From positions 1 to 37,507 of the forward strand of contig JAKJFO010000019.1 in NCBI GenBank assembly GCA_022704885.1: a stretch of 37,507 nucleotides of DNA. The letters are read 5' to 3'. Positions 25,557-33,866 of this stretch are shown piece after piece. The notes beneath the pieces are model-generated. The model had not been told where the DNA came from, did not search any database, and was given only the letters and a program-made list of their open reading frames with translations. This DNA is from Candidatus Rifleibacteriota bacterium. Its GTDB lineage: Bacteria; Riflebacteria; Ozemobacteria; Ozemobacterales; Ozemobacteraceae. The translations under genes and the position numbers were made by a program. Numbering within the stretch: the first letter of the stretch is position 1; each line of letters opens with the position of its first letter.

Positions 25557-27383
25557 ATGAAATCTGTCAAAGCATTGTTTCTGTACGCACTTTTGCTGTT
25601 TGTCAGCACTCAGGCTGGCGCCAACTTCGATCCCAATTTCAGTTTTTCTGCAAAAATCAGCGATCAGCAACAGGGAATAATTCTGATCGATATGCGCGTT
25701 TCACACGCGCACATGCTTTATCGCAATCAACTCAGTCTCAAAAGTTCGCAAGGCTCGCTCAAGATAGAGTGGCCGCCAGTTACAGAAAAGAAAGACCCTT
25801 TCGGCGATGACATGGTCGAGATATATCCTTCTGGCACTCACCAGATTAAGGCTCAGCTGGTTGTAGAAGAGCCAGTAGGCAGCTTCGAGCTGATTCTCGG
25901 CTACCAGGGCTGCACTGATCAGACCTGCTTCATGCCGACAAGCAAAAAGTTCAATCTGGCTTTCAATCCACCATTACAACCAGCAGCGACAAAAGACAGC
26001 GAAACCACACCGGCAGTCTCTACTTCAGATCTGCCAAAACCGGCCAACAGCGCGGTTAATTCAAAGATGACTGATGCGACAACCAGGCAGGCTCCAGTGC
26101 AGCTAGAAATGTCGAATGACACCGTAGATTTTTCGGCGGCCCTGGCCGAGAAAGGCATTTACTGGGTATTGCTGCTGGCCTTTCTTGGTGGCCTGCTGGT
26201 CAGTCTGACCCCATGTGTTTACCCCATGATCCCGATAACTCTGTCGATTATCGGCAGTCGCAACGAAAACGTCAGTTTTTCGAAAGGGCTTGCTCTTTCG
26301 GCCACTTATATCGCCGGTCTTTCGCTTACCTACGCCCTGCTTGGACTTGCGGCCGCCACTTTCGGCGCTCAAATTCGCAGCTTCATTCAGGGAAATATTT
26401 TTCAGGGGCTGATTGCGATTATCTTCTTTCTGCTCGCCCTCTCGATGTTCGATCTGATCATGATCCAGGCCCCGGCCGGTTTACGTAACAAAATGAGCGG
26501 GATAAAAAAGACCGGGCCATTCGGCATTTTTGTCATGGGCATGATATCTGGACTCATGGCGTCGCCATGCGTAGCCGCACCCCTCGCCGGCATTCTCGCC
26601 TTTATTGCCGCAACTGGCAGCCAGATGCTGGGCTTTTTCATGCTACTGCTTTTTGCCTGGGGCATGAGTGTACCTCTTCTGCTGATCGGTGCCTTCTCAG
26701 GCTCGATGAATGCCTTGCCGAAAGCAGGCGAATGGATGAACCGGGTAAAGGAATTCTATGGCTTCCTGCTGCTGGCGGCCGCTCTCTATTTTGCCCGACC
26801 GGTTGTTGGCATTGCCTGGGCTGAACTGGGAACTGCCGCGTTGCTCGCTACTTTCGCCGCCTTTCTTGGACTGTTCACCAGCATTCCAGAAAATGCCGGG
26901 ATGCAGCCAAAAGTATTGAAGAGCTTTGGAGTAGTAGCGATCGCAGTTGCCTGCGCCTTTGCCATAAGTGCAGCCTCGCAATGGGGCTGTCTGTGCCTGC
27001 CTCGCAGCACAGCCGAAAAACAGGCTGACCAGGCCGATATATTCTGGCAGCACGACCTCGAAGCAGCGCTGGCTGAGGCGGCAAAAACCGACAAACCTGT
27101 CTTTGTCGATTTCAGAGCTGACTGGTGCTCAGTCTGCAAGGATCTCGAATTGAACGTGTTTCCACATCCTCAGGTTAAACCGCTTCTTCAGCGCATGATC
27201 GCGGTTAAGATCGATGCAACCGAACCAGACGACAAGATCAACGTGCTTCTGCAACGTTACGGCATCATCGGTCTGCCAACTCTGCTTTTTATCGCGCCCG
27301 ATGGCAACGAAATCAAGAATCTAAGGGTAGTCGGCTACATTTCGCCCGACCAGCTCGAAAAGAAGATTCGCTCTTCGCTCTGA
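25557..27383 (+). CDS. dsbD: Thiol:disulphide interchange protein DsbD
   Basis: Carries reducing power from cytoplasmic thioredoxin to the periplasm. The 608-residue product has a signal peptide (MKSVKALFLYALLLFVSTQAGA), an N-terminal domain with C119 and C124 (GCTDQTCF), a linker rich in Pro/Ala/Thr, an eight-helix membrane domain (about 200-455) with C220 (LTPCVYP) and C338 (ASPCVAAP), and a C-terminal thioredoxin-like domain with CSVC (C524/C527, where E. coli has CVAC). All six redox cysteines are present. ATG 25557 has AGGAG five bases upstream; an earlier in-frame start at 25533 lies inside nadK. Its stop directly touches the stop of the convergent NIF3-like gene. Confidence 0.95.
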   Translation: MKSVKALFLYALLLFVSTQAGANFDPNFSFSAKISDQQQGIILIDMRVSHAHMLYRNQLSLKSSQGSLKIEWPPVTEKKDPFGDDMVEIYPSGTHQIKAQLVVEEPVGSFELILGYQGCTDQTCFMPTSKKFNLAFNPPLQPAATKDSETTPAVSTSDLPKPANSAVNSKMTDATTRQAPVQLEMSNDTVDFSAALAEKGIYWVLLLAFLGGLLVSLTPCVYPMIPITLSIIGSRNENVSFSKGLALSATYIAGLSLTYALLGLAAATFGAQIRSFIQGNIFQGLIAIIFFLLALSMFDLIMIQAPAGLRNKMSGIKKTGPFGIFVMGMISGLMASPCVAAPLAGILAFIAATGSQMLGFFMLLLFAWGMSVPLLLIGAFSGSMNALPKAGEWMNRVKEFYGFLLLAAALYFARPVVGIAWAELGTAALLATFAAFLGLFTSIPENAGMQPKVLKSFGVVAIAVACAFAISAASQWGCLCLPRSTAEKQADQADIFWQHDLEAALAEAAKTDKPVFVDFRADWCSVCKDLELNVFPHPQVKPLLQRMIAVKIDATEPDDKINVLLQRYGIIGLPTLLFIAPDGNEIKNLRVVGYISPDQLEKKIRSSL

Positions 27384-28151
27384 TTAAAGGCCGGTAGGCA
27401 GGTCGATAAAGGTAAAGGCGAGCCCGTACTTTTTGGCGAGATGCTGACCAAGTTCGCGTGCACCAAATACTTCGGTTGCGTAATGACCGGCCGAAATCAT
27501 GTTGATCTGCCGGTCTCGACAGGCGGCAACCGCCTGATGAATTATTTCGCCGGTCAGAATAGCATCAACTTCACCGTTATAAACAAGCGGATCGCTTACC
27601 GAGCTCCAGCCGCCGCCAGAAAGGATTCCCAGTGTCTGCACCTTTTTATCACCAAAATCGAGACTGGTGACGATCGGCCCGACAACTTTCTCGATGCGCT
27701 TTTTGAGCTCAGTCAAAGTGATCGCAGTTTTGAACCGGGCAAGAACTCCGACCGCGTTGCCGCGACTGCCACCGAATGGCGCGATAACTTCGGCCTTGAG
27801 CAGCCTGGCCATGACCGCATTGTTACCAAATTTGGGGTGCGCATCGAGCGGTAGATGCATGGCATAGAGATTGAGGTTGGCTGCCAGCAGGTTCTTGAAT
27901 ATCTTCTGGTTTATACGGTCAAGTCGGCACCACTCGGCACCTTTCCAGAACAGGCCGTGGTGAACCAGAGCAAAATCTGCTTTCTGCCGGGCAGCTTCGA
28001 CAAAAAATTCGTTGGTGGCATCGACTCCGGCGGCAATTTTGCTGACTTTGTCGCTGCCTTCAAACTGAAGACCGTTGTATGAATAATCTGCAAAGCTTAC
28101 TTCAGCAAAAACTTCTTCGAGGTATTTTACAATTTCATTTCTTGTGACCAT
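27384..28151 (-). CDS. NIF3-like dinuclear metal-centre protein
   Basis: A 255-residue member of the NIF3/YbgI (DUF34) family, which forms hexameric rings holding two metal ions per subunit. Metal ligands are visible in VHHGLFW near residue 65, LPLDAHPKFGNN, and the C-terminal SAGHYATEVFGAREL. The start EYLEEVF-like helix and YNGLQFEG are also typical. Length matches the short form without the central insert. The cellular role of the family is unsettled; GTP cyclohydrolase-like activity has been proposed. The ATG at 28151 has AAAGGA upstream and overlaps the end of the GH114-like gene by 17 bases, so the two form an operon. Confidence 0.92.
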   Translation of the reverse strand: MVTRNEIVKYLEEVFAEVSFADYSYNGLQFEGSDKVSKIAAGVDATNEFFVEAARQKADFALVHHGLFWKGAEWCRLDRINQKIFKNLLAANLNLYAMHLPLDAHPKFGNNAVMARLLKAEVIAPFGGSRGNAVGVLARFKTAITLTELKKRIEKVVGPIVTSLDFGDKKVQTLGILSGGGWSSVSDPLVYNGEVDAILTGEIIHQAVAACRDRQINMISAGHYATEVFGARELGQHLAKKYGLAFTFIDLPTGL

Positions 28152-28977
28152 TGATGGCTTTCCTTTCTATATCGAGCGGCAGCTCAGCAAAACCATGATC
28201 GAATGAGTGCCTGTCACTTTCGGCTGCGACAAAGCTGCGACGAGTATCGGTGCGGGCGTCTTCTGCGAGAAAGATGAGTTTTTTTTCTGACTGCAAAGCG
28301 ACCAGCTGTTTCAGCTTCTTCTCGCGATTCCAGCGGCGCACCTGCCGACCATGGCGCCAAAAATACAGGCCTTCTTCAACAACTCCCGAAATCAGTCGGC
28401 TTTGTCTGATTTCTTCATAAAAATCCAGTGCATCATGCAATACAATCAGCGCTGAAGAGTTGATGCGACGCGATTCACGCACCATATCCTCGACAAGTCG
28501 CCACATTTCGCTACGATTGATCGGACTGTTCGAAAGAGCATCATATCTGCCAACTTTTGCAAAGACCACACCAGCAAACCCTTTCAGCAGATATTCACGC
28601 AGACGTATTTTGAGAAGGTCTCTGAAACTTTGCGAATAAAACACCGCGAGCTTCTTGCCTTCAGGAAGATAACGACCGGCAATGACATAATCCTTGGCTT
28701 TAATATCGATCGGCACCAGTCGTCGATCTTCGATCTGGCTGAAATTCAGCCACGCCAGCGGCACAACGCCACGCCGGCGCATTTCCAGAAGATCGTTCCG
28801 ACCCCAGTTATCGGGTTCGAGAACTACGTAGCCAGGCAACAGTTCAGTGCTGTCGCTGCCGTTGTAAAACTGCCAGGCATCGGCCGGCAGACAACTAAAG
28901 ATAAAAGTCAGCAGTATGATAGCCAGACAACTAATTTTCAAATTGCTACGCTCCCGGAAAAACTGATTCGAACACAT
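28135..28977 (-). CDS. Exported GH114-like TIM-barrel protein
   Basis: A 280-residue protein with an N-terminal hydrophobic segment (LKISCLAIILLTFIFSC), cleaved near ADA. The mature part matches the pattern of the GH114/TM1410 family: GYVVLEPDNW, VPLAWLNFSQIEDRR, LREYLLKGFAGVVFAKVGRYD, SALIVLHD, and VVEEGLYFW. Members act on alpha-1,4-galactosamine-type polymers or are of unknown activity. The expected acidic residues at strand ends are partly present (VVEEGLYF), but VFAKVGRYD replaces the more usual FLDxxD, so hydrolysis is uncertain. I choose ATG 28977, with AGGTGA close upstream; in-frame starts up to 29046 lead through non-family sequence. Confidence 0.7.
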   Translation of the reverse strand: MCSNQFFRERSNLKISCLAIILLTFIFSCLPADAWQFYNGSDSTELLPGYVVLEPDNWGRNDLLEMRRRGVVPLAWLNFSQIEDRRLVPIDIKAKDYVIAGRYLPEGKKLAVFYSQSFRDLLKIRLREYLLKGFAGVVFAKVGRYDALSNSPINRSEMWRLVEDMVRESRRINSSALIVLHDALDFYEEIRQSRLISGVVEEGLYFWRHGRQVRRWNREKKLKQLVALQSEKKLIFLAEDARTDTRRSFVAAESDRHSFDHGFAELPLDIERKAINGHKK

Positions 28978-29013
28978 CTCATCACCTGAATTTCGCTGAA
29001 TTGTCATCGCTAA

Positions 29014-29048
29014 CTTTGTCATTATCAAGTTTGCCGTCATTGACAAAG
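29014..29048. repeat. Inverted repeat CTTTGTCA/TGACAAAG
   Basis: Perfect eight-base arms at 29014-29021 and 29041-29048, separated by 19 bases. The right arm runs into the dispersed-repeat-like sequence starting at 29048. It lies upstream of the GH114-like gene and could be part of the same mobile or repeat element. Confidence 0.4.
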
Positions 29049-29080
29049 AGATTGCTTCGTCGCTACGCTCCTCGCAATTA
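29048..29080. repeat. REP-like dispersed intergenic repeat
   Basis: On the minus strand this reads as the ATTGCGAGGAGCG-TAGCGACGAAGCAATCTC type of sequence, which I know as a short repeat scattered in intergenic regions of many unrelated bacterial genomes. ATTGC and GCAAT at its two ends form an imperfect stem. It sits between the GH114-like and transglutaminase genes. Only one clear copy is in this window; a partial echo (GCTACGCTCC) occurs at 28945-28954. Confidence 0.55.
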
Positions 29081-29121
29081 CAAATTGTATCTTGTAAGTC
29101 AATCTTGACATTTGACTGGCT

Positions 29122-30810
29122 TCACCATTGTGAAATCCGGTAGGAATTGCTCAGATTGACCTTCAAATCAGGCTTCGACGAGACAAAATCTATGCTGACC
29201 CTGGTGCGCTTGTCACTGTTGAGATAGTCGAAAAGAATCTGGTCACTGAGCAGGTTCCCAAAATAGGCCCAATGCATGTTCGACTGCAAAGTCGGATCTA
29301 TCGGCACCCAGCCCTTACCCTGAAAAAAAACCTCGCACCAGGCGTGCCCAACCGAGGTATCGCTGTCGATCAACTCGGTCTTGATAAGAAAACCGGTGGC
29401 AATTCTTGCCGGAATGCCTTTTTTGAGACACAAAGCGGCGAGAAGTCGTGCGAACTCAGTGCAATCACAGCGGTCCGGGTTGGCGAAAGCCCACTCTACC
29501 GAATGGTCTTCATAGTTTTCACTGTATTTCAGCCCGCTGGCTACAGCAATAGTTGCATTCTGCACATAATTCCCCGGCAATTGTGAAATTCGGCGGGACA
29601 GCTCAATAAGAACCGGGTGATCGAGGCTGAATAAGGAATCATGCCCAAGATGCCGGAGATCAGGCTCGGTTGCTTCATTCTGCATACGACTTCCAAGCAA
29701 GGCCTTGGTTCTGATTCGATAAGTTAGGCGCAAAGCCAGTTCTGGCGCAAGAATTTCGCGTGGCACACTGAATTTGTATTTGCCGGATTCGTTTGATACC
29801 TGAGCTTCATATGAACTTCCGCGCGACACGAACTCACAACCGGTCAGCTCGATCTGCTGATGATCTGGCAGATTCGGAATCTGTCTGACCGAAAAATCCA
29901 GACGATCGAGCGCAGAAGGCATACTGATGACAGCATTCACAGTTTCAACCAGTCTGAAATCACCCGGTTCGAGAGAAAACAAAATTCGTTCCAGACTCTG
30001 ACGGTTCAACACACCGGGAAATTGCTGTAAAACAGCCCGGCAATCGCTTTCGAGGCCGTCCAGCTGGCCGGCATAATAGCGCGCCCGCACCCAGGCATCG
30101 TGTGCGAATCCTTTCATATCTACTGCCCGAGCCGAATTGAAAGCCCTTATGGCAGGATTATAATCGCGCCGATCGAGGTACTGTAAACCCAGCATATACA
30201 GTGGATATGGATCATTCCCGCCTTTGTGTGCATACTCTTTGAGCGTCTCGAAAGCGTCATCCCTGTATCCGGCCTGCTCGAAAGCAGTTGCCAGGGCAGT
30301 AGCGACACTGATATCGTCTGGCTTGATCTTCAAGGCATATTCTATATACGGTATTGCCTGAGTCGGCTGTTTTAGATCGTTAAGATAAACCAGACCGGCC
30401 ATATATGATGCTTGAGAGTTATTTTCGTCCAGAGCGAGAACAGTACGCGCCGTATTGATTACATCTTTCTCACGTCCTTTTCCGTTTTTGAGAGCAACCA
30501 GATAGTTGCTCCAGAAGCCCTTTTCGCCAGGCGCGAGTCGACAGGCTTCGCTGAGCAATCTTGCCGCCCTGGCATAATCCTTGCCGTTCATTGCATCGAG
30601 AGCCTGATTGTTGAGTTCGACACCGCGATTATAGGTCTCCACCGGCGACTCACTGCGATCAACTTCGGGAAGAGGGAAGATCGAAACTGGCTGCCAGCGT
30701 GGCACAACCTGGTCCTGCGGGAAAAAGCGGGCAAGCAAAGCTTCACTTGCCACACACGATGAGATGGTTATACAAAAAAATGCAGTTATCATAAAGCGTG
30801 TCTTGATCAT
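29122..30810 (-). CDS. TPR lipoprotein with transglutaminase-like cysteine protease domain
   Basis: A 562-residue exported protein. The N-terminus MIKTRFMITAFFCITISSC ends in a lipobox-like ISSC, so C19 may be lipidated. TPR units occupy about 60-260, a beta-rich middle region 290-400, and a transglutaminase-like domain about 405-530 with a full triad: C450 (RCDCTEFARLLAALC), H489 (SVGHAWCEVF) and D505 (VPIDPT). Such domains cut or cross-link peptides, or act on peptidoglycan cross-bridges. Predicted location is the periplasm, attached to a membrane. The ATG lacks a ribosome binding site and lies nine bases after a -10 box. The 132 bases to the next gene hold its promoter. Confidence 0.82.
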   Translation of the reverse strand: MIKTRFMITAFFCITISSCVASEALLARFFPQDQVVPRWQPVSIFPLPEVDRSESPVETYNRGVELNNQALDAMNGKDYARAARLLSEACRLAPGEKGFWSNYLVALKNGKGREKDVINTARTVLALDENNSQASYMAGLVYLNDLKQPTQAIPYIEYALKIKPDDISVATALATAFEQAGYRDDAFETLKEYAHKGGNDPYPLYMLGLQYLDRRDYNPAIRAFNSARAVDMKGFAHDAWVRARYYAGQLDGLESDCRAVLQQFPGVLNRQSLERILFSLEPGDFRLVETVNAVISMPSALDRLDFSVRQIPNLPDHQQIELTGCEFVSRGSSYEAQVSNESGKYKFSVPREILAPELALRLTYRIRTKALLGSRMQNEATEPDLRHLGHDSLFSLDHPVLIELSRRISQLPGNYVQNATIAVASGLKYSENYEDHSVEWAFANPDRCDCTEFARLLAALCLKKGIPARIATGFLIKTELIDSDTSVGHAWCEVFFQGKGWVPIDPTLQSNMHWAYFGNLLSDQILFDYLNSDKRTRVSIDFVSSKPDLKVNLSNSYRISQW

Positions 30811-30819
30811 ATTGTTGCT

Positions 30820-30848
30820 ATCTTAACATCATAAATCTCAGCTAACAA
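30820..30848 (-). promoter_or_regulatory. Predicted promoter of the transglutaminase lipoprotein gene
   Basis: On the minus strand TTGTTA (30848-30843), 17 bases, TAAGAT (30825-30820), then nine bases to the ATG at 30810. The start codon would be at or next to the 5' end of the mRNA, and no Shine-Dalgarno sequence is visible, the same layout as at 15488-15525. Confidence 0.4.
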
Positions 30849-30942
30849 CACAGAAGTCATTTCAACAGCAATTCTCAGACAAGAACAAACTTCATCCTGC
30901 TCAAGCCGTAAGGCGAAATCACAGAATCCAGCTCTGTATTTC

Positions 30943-33669
30943 TCATTCCAGCTCCTCGACAGGAATTTCGAGGCGTTCGAGCAGAATGTTGCGCTCTTCT
31001 ATCGATGGTTTTGCGAACACCACTTTCTTGCGGGAATATTTGAAGTAAGGATAAAGCCCGAGAGCCTCAGTACCATCGCGTGAAATCAAAATCACCTCAC
31101 CAACCGGCAGGTCAAGAGCAGGTCTTTTTTCTATCGGCAAAATCTTCGCTTCAGGGCCACTGAGATCGGCAAAAGGCTCTTTGGCTCCCGGTGGCGCCTT
31201 CATGACCAGCAGGTTATTGACGAGCGATTTTACTCCGCGCAGAATCTCGGTAATGCCTTCGATTGCCTGCGGAACGCTTTCATCAAGAGGTTCTACCGGT
31301 TCTCGCAGATACTCTTTGAGCTCGCGCATCATCATCAGTGGATTTGTGTCTGAAGCATCGCTCAACACACCAGCCAGCGAGAACGTGAAAAATACCGGGT
31401 TTCCACGAGCCTGCTTCATCGACATCACAAAATTATGCAGACATCGCAAAGAAGTTGGCCCGATCAACTCTCCCTTGATGCATTCAATTATGCTGCGCGC
31501 CAGTGCCTCTGATTCTGGCGCAAAAAACAGACAGGACTGCAAATAACAGAGATTCAGAAATGCTGTGAGATTGTCGAGCACCTGACCGATCTGCACCAGC
31601 CGCGTCTTGTTATCAGCCGGCAAGAACAGCTGAACGAATGGATCAACAAGAAAAGAAGGGTATCTTGCGGCGATCTCGCGGGCTTCTGGCGGCAAAACCG
31701 GGCGAGCACCAGGAACCGCCTGAGTGGCAGCAGCTGGCTGTGCACTGACCGGCCGGGCTGATGCTTTAGCGGCTGCTGATTGATCTGCCTGAACGGGCTT
31801 AACCGGAGTTGCTGCAGGAGTTGCTGCAGGAGTTTTTGCAGGAGAAGCTGGCTGAGCAGAGGCGTCTGAGTGAGTTGCCCCAACAGTCTGCGATGTTTGG
31901 GCAGGCTGAACTGGCGTAGGCGGCTGCGCAATTTTTGTCTCAGACCCTCGCTGATCCTGCTTTGCTGGCGACACTGACGTACTCTGCGTCGGCGAAACGC
32001 CCGTCTTCGCTCCTGTGCTGCCAGTATCCGATTTTGCAACGGTAGATTCGACATCCTGGACTTGAGATTTTCCGGCAACAACTTCAGGAGCCTGTCCATT
32101 AGTCGCTGTCTTTGCAGTTGCCGAGGCTTTTGCCTCAACAGATGTTTTATCCAGAACGGTATCGGGTGCAGCCCTGGTCTTTTTTTCAGATTCTGCATGC
32201 GCAGCAGTGGCAGGAAAGTCGCCACCTGACTTTTCAACATTGTCTGACGTAACAACAGACCTTTCTGGCGCAGTTTCATCGACAACCAGTATATCTATGT
32301 CATCCTCGCTCAGAGCCTCCGCTGTAGTGCCCGTTGCTTTGTCTGATACTTTGTCTGATGTCGCTGCGTCAGGCGCATCAATCAAGGCATTCCCAGCCTG
32401 ATTGAACTGCTGCTGCGCTTTCTCAAAGTCGATTGTTTTCGGGTCGAGAACGACAATCTCGTCTTCTTCGGCAGCAACTGTTACTTTGCTGGCCGGTTTT
32501 TTAGCGGCATCTGCTACGGTTTGCGCGAGCACTTTTTCGAGTTCGCGCTCATCGACTTCGATATCATCGAGAGCCTTTGCCTGGTCTTCGAAACCAGATT
32601 TTGCCTCGAGTTCGGTATCTTCGGCGATAACAACATCGCCAGCTGAATCCTCAGGCTCTACAACTTCATCGCCGGGCTCAGCATTGAATTTGTTTATTTC
32701 GCCAGCAAGCTCATCAAGATCTTCTGGCTTAACGCTCGCCAGTTCGGCTGCCATAGCCTCTTCTTCTGCCTTGCGACGTTTTTCTTCTTCAAGCTGCTGC
32801 TGGCGTTTGAGTTCCATCTGCTCTTTGAGAGAAAGCTTCTTTTCGCCGCCTTCTCCCTCAGCCTCTTCGCCTTCGTCGCCATCTTCCCCACTCTCTTTTG
32901 CGGCCGCTTCGGCTGCCTCAGCTTCGGCCTTACGTTTGCTGATAAAAGGAATCGCGTCAAGCTGCTTGAGCGCTTCGCGCGCCTTTTTGGCAATCAGCGG
33001 ATGCTTGTGATAAGACACCTTGGCAACGACTTTTCGCACGGCATTATTGATGATAAGTGGCAGAAATGGCGCGACATTATCGAGAACCCACTCGTCTGGC
33101 GAGCCAAGCGCGTAATCGAGAATGATCGCCAGCTCGTCGCCAGGCAGGTTCTTGATGACCATGAACGCGGTCTGCGAAACATAAGGATCAGGATCGGTTA
33201 TCAGATTGAGCACGAAAGCAAAATGCGTCGGTCGCCCGCTTTTGATCGATTTCTGACAAACCGCCGCGCGAATCTCAGGGTCAGGATGAGTCAGACAGGT
33301 CTCGATAAATTCCTGTGCCGCCGGCGGAATCGCGTCGCCCATGGCGCCGAGCGCTGCCAGCAGCATCTGCGAACTACCGTGCGTTTCGAGATATTTCCAC
33401 ATATCTTCAGAAACGCTGACAGCTCCACCCTCTTTCTGCAGCAACTCGACGATTCTACGTTCGAGCGACAGATCCCGCGGAAAATTCTCAAGCGTCAGAC
33501 AAACCTGCACCATAAACACGGCCATTTCTTCGTTCTTCTCGAAGGTAGCCGCTTTCTTAAGCTCATCGAGCAGGTCATAGCGGCGGTCGAACAGCAGCCG
33601 ATAAACCGCCGCCCGCTTAACCTCGCTCTTAGAGCTGTATAAATTTTCTACAAGTTCTCTGTCTAACAA
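30943..33669 (-). CDS. HEAT-repeat protein with long disordered middle and helical C-terminal domain
   Basis: Function not recognised. Of 908 residues, 1-245 are HEAT-type helical repeats (HPDPEIRAAVCQKSIKSG, DPDPYVSQTAFMVIKNL, HPLIAKKAREALKQL). Residues 245-330 are a highly charged, Glu/Lys-rich coiled-coil region, 330-670 a low-complexity stretch rich in Ala, Pro, Thr, Gln and Asp including a TPAA repeat, and 680-908 a compact, conserved-looking helical domain (YPSFLVDPFVQLFLPADN, then IEGITEILRGVKSLVNNLL). There is no signal peptide, so it is cytoplasmic and probably a scaffold. The start is TTG 33669, the first possible in frame after a TAG, with GGCGGG before it. Long open frames on both strands across this gene are shadows. 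Confidence 0.82.
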   Translation of the reverse strand: MLDRELVENLYSSKSEVKRAAVYRLLFDRRYDLLDELKKAATFEKNEEMAVFMVQVCLTLENFPRDLSLERRIVELLQKEGGAVSVSEDMWKYLETHGSSQMLLAALGAMGDAIPPAAQEFIETCLTHPDPEIRAAVCQKSIKSGRPTHFAFVLNLITDPDPYVSQTAFMVIKNLPGDELAIILDYALGSPDEWVLDNVAPFLPLIINNAVRKVVAKVSYHKHPLIAKKAREALKQLDAIPFISKRKAEAEAAEAAAKESGEDGDEGEEAEGEGGEKKLSLKEQMELKRQQQLEEEKRRKAEEEAMAAELASVKPEDLDELAGEINKFNAEPGDEVVEPEDSAGDVVIAEDTELEAKSGFEDQAKALDDIEVDERELEKVLAQTVADAAKKPASKVTVAAEEDEIVVLDPKTIDFEKAQQQFNQAGNALIDAPDAATSDKVSDKATGTTAEALSEDDIDILVVDETAPERSVVTSDNVEKSGGDFPATAAHAESEKKTRAAPDTVLDKTSVEAKASATAKTATNGQAPEVVAGKSQVQDVESTVAKSDTGSTGAKTGVSPTQSTSVSPAKQDQRGSETKIAQPPTPVQPAQTSQTVGATHSDASAQPASPAKTPAATPAATPVKPVQADQSAAAKASARPVSAQPAAATQAVPGARPVLPPEAREIAARYPSFLVDPFVQLFLPADNKTRLVQIGQVLDNLTAFLNLCYLQSCLFFAPESEALARSIIECIKGELIGPTSLRCLHNFVMSMKQARGNPVFFTFSLAGVLSDASDTNPLMMMRELKEYLREPVEPLDESVPQAIEGITEILRGVKSLVNNLLVMKAPPGAKEPFADLSGPEAKILPIEKRPALDLPVGEVILISRDGTEALGLYPYFKYSRKKVVFAKPSIEERNILLERLEIPVEELE
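31805..31840 (-). repeat. 12-base tandem repeat in the HEAT-protein gene
   Basis: Three units of GGAGTTGCTGCA (the third with two changes) at 31805-31816, 31817-31828 and 31829-31840, followed by a decayed fourth. On the coding strand it gives TPAA units within the disordered region and keeps frame, so copy number could vary without disrupting the protein. Confidence 0.7.
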
Positions 33670-33723
33670 TTCACGCCCGCCATACTATATAAAACACAGA
33701 TCCGTTGCCGCACCATTATAACA

Positions 33724-33765
33724 GCCTCAATCAGCATTTTAAATATAAAACCTGATCTGTGAGGC
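33724..33765. repeat. Inverted repeat in the divergent region before the polysaccharide locus
   Basis: GCCTCAATCAG (33724-33734) pairs with CTGAT (33752-33756) and TGAGGC (33760-33765), with a three-base bulge and an A+T-rich 17-base loop. It lies between the HEAT gene and the fucosyltransferase promoter, about 35 bases upstream of the -35 box. It may be a regulator site; there is no U tract for termination on the plus strand. Confidence 0.4.
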
Positions 33766-33800
33766 AAATTAGAGTTGCTCATCGCACGTCAGATTCATTC

Positions 33801-33829
33801 TTTACACATAATCATAGATTTACTACAAT
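33801..33829 (+). promoter_or_regulatory. Predicted promoter of the polysaccharide operon
   Basis: TTTACA (33801-33806), 17 bases, TACAAT (33824-33829). Transcription would start near 33836, about 30 bases before the fucosyltransferase ATG. Both boxes match the sigma-70 consensus in five of six positions. Confidence 0.6.
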
Positions 33830-33866
33830 GCAGACACCTGCCGGATAAAAATTCGAGAGTGTAACC

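Noticed and set aside
31554..32285. Minus-strand open frame of 243 codons inside the HEAT-protein gene
   Set aside because: It arises from the low-complexity repeats in another frame; composition (Leu/Gln/Arg runs) is that of a frame-shifted Ala/Pro/Gln region.
32402..33010. Plus-strand open frame of 202 codons, Ser-rich
   Set aside because: It is the complement of the Glu/Lys/Ala-rich coiled region, which yields long Ser-rich antisense frames.
33001..33642. Plus-strand open frame of 213 codons opposite the HEAT repeats
   Set aside because: No domain, and it covers a clear HEAT region on the other strand.
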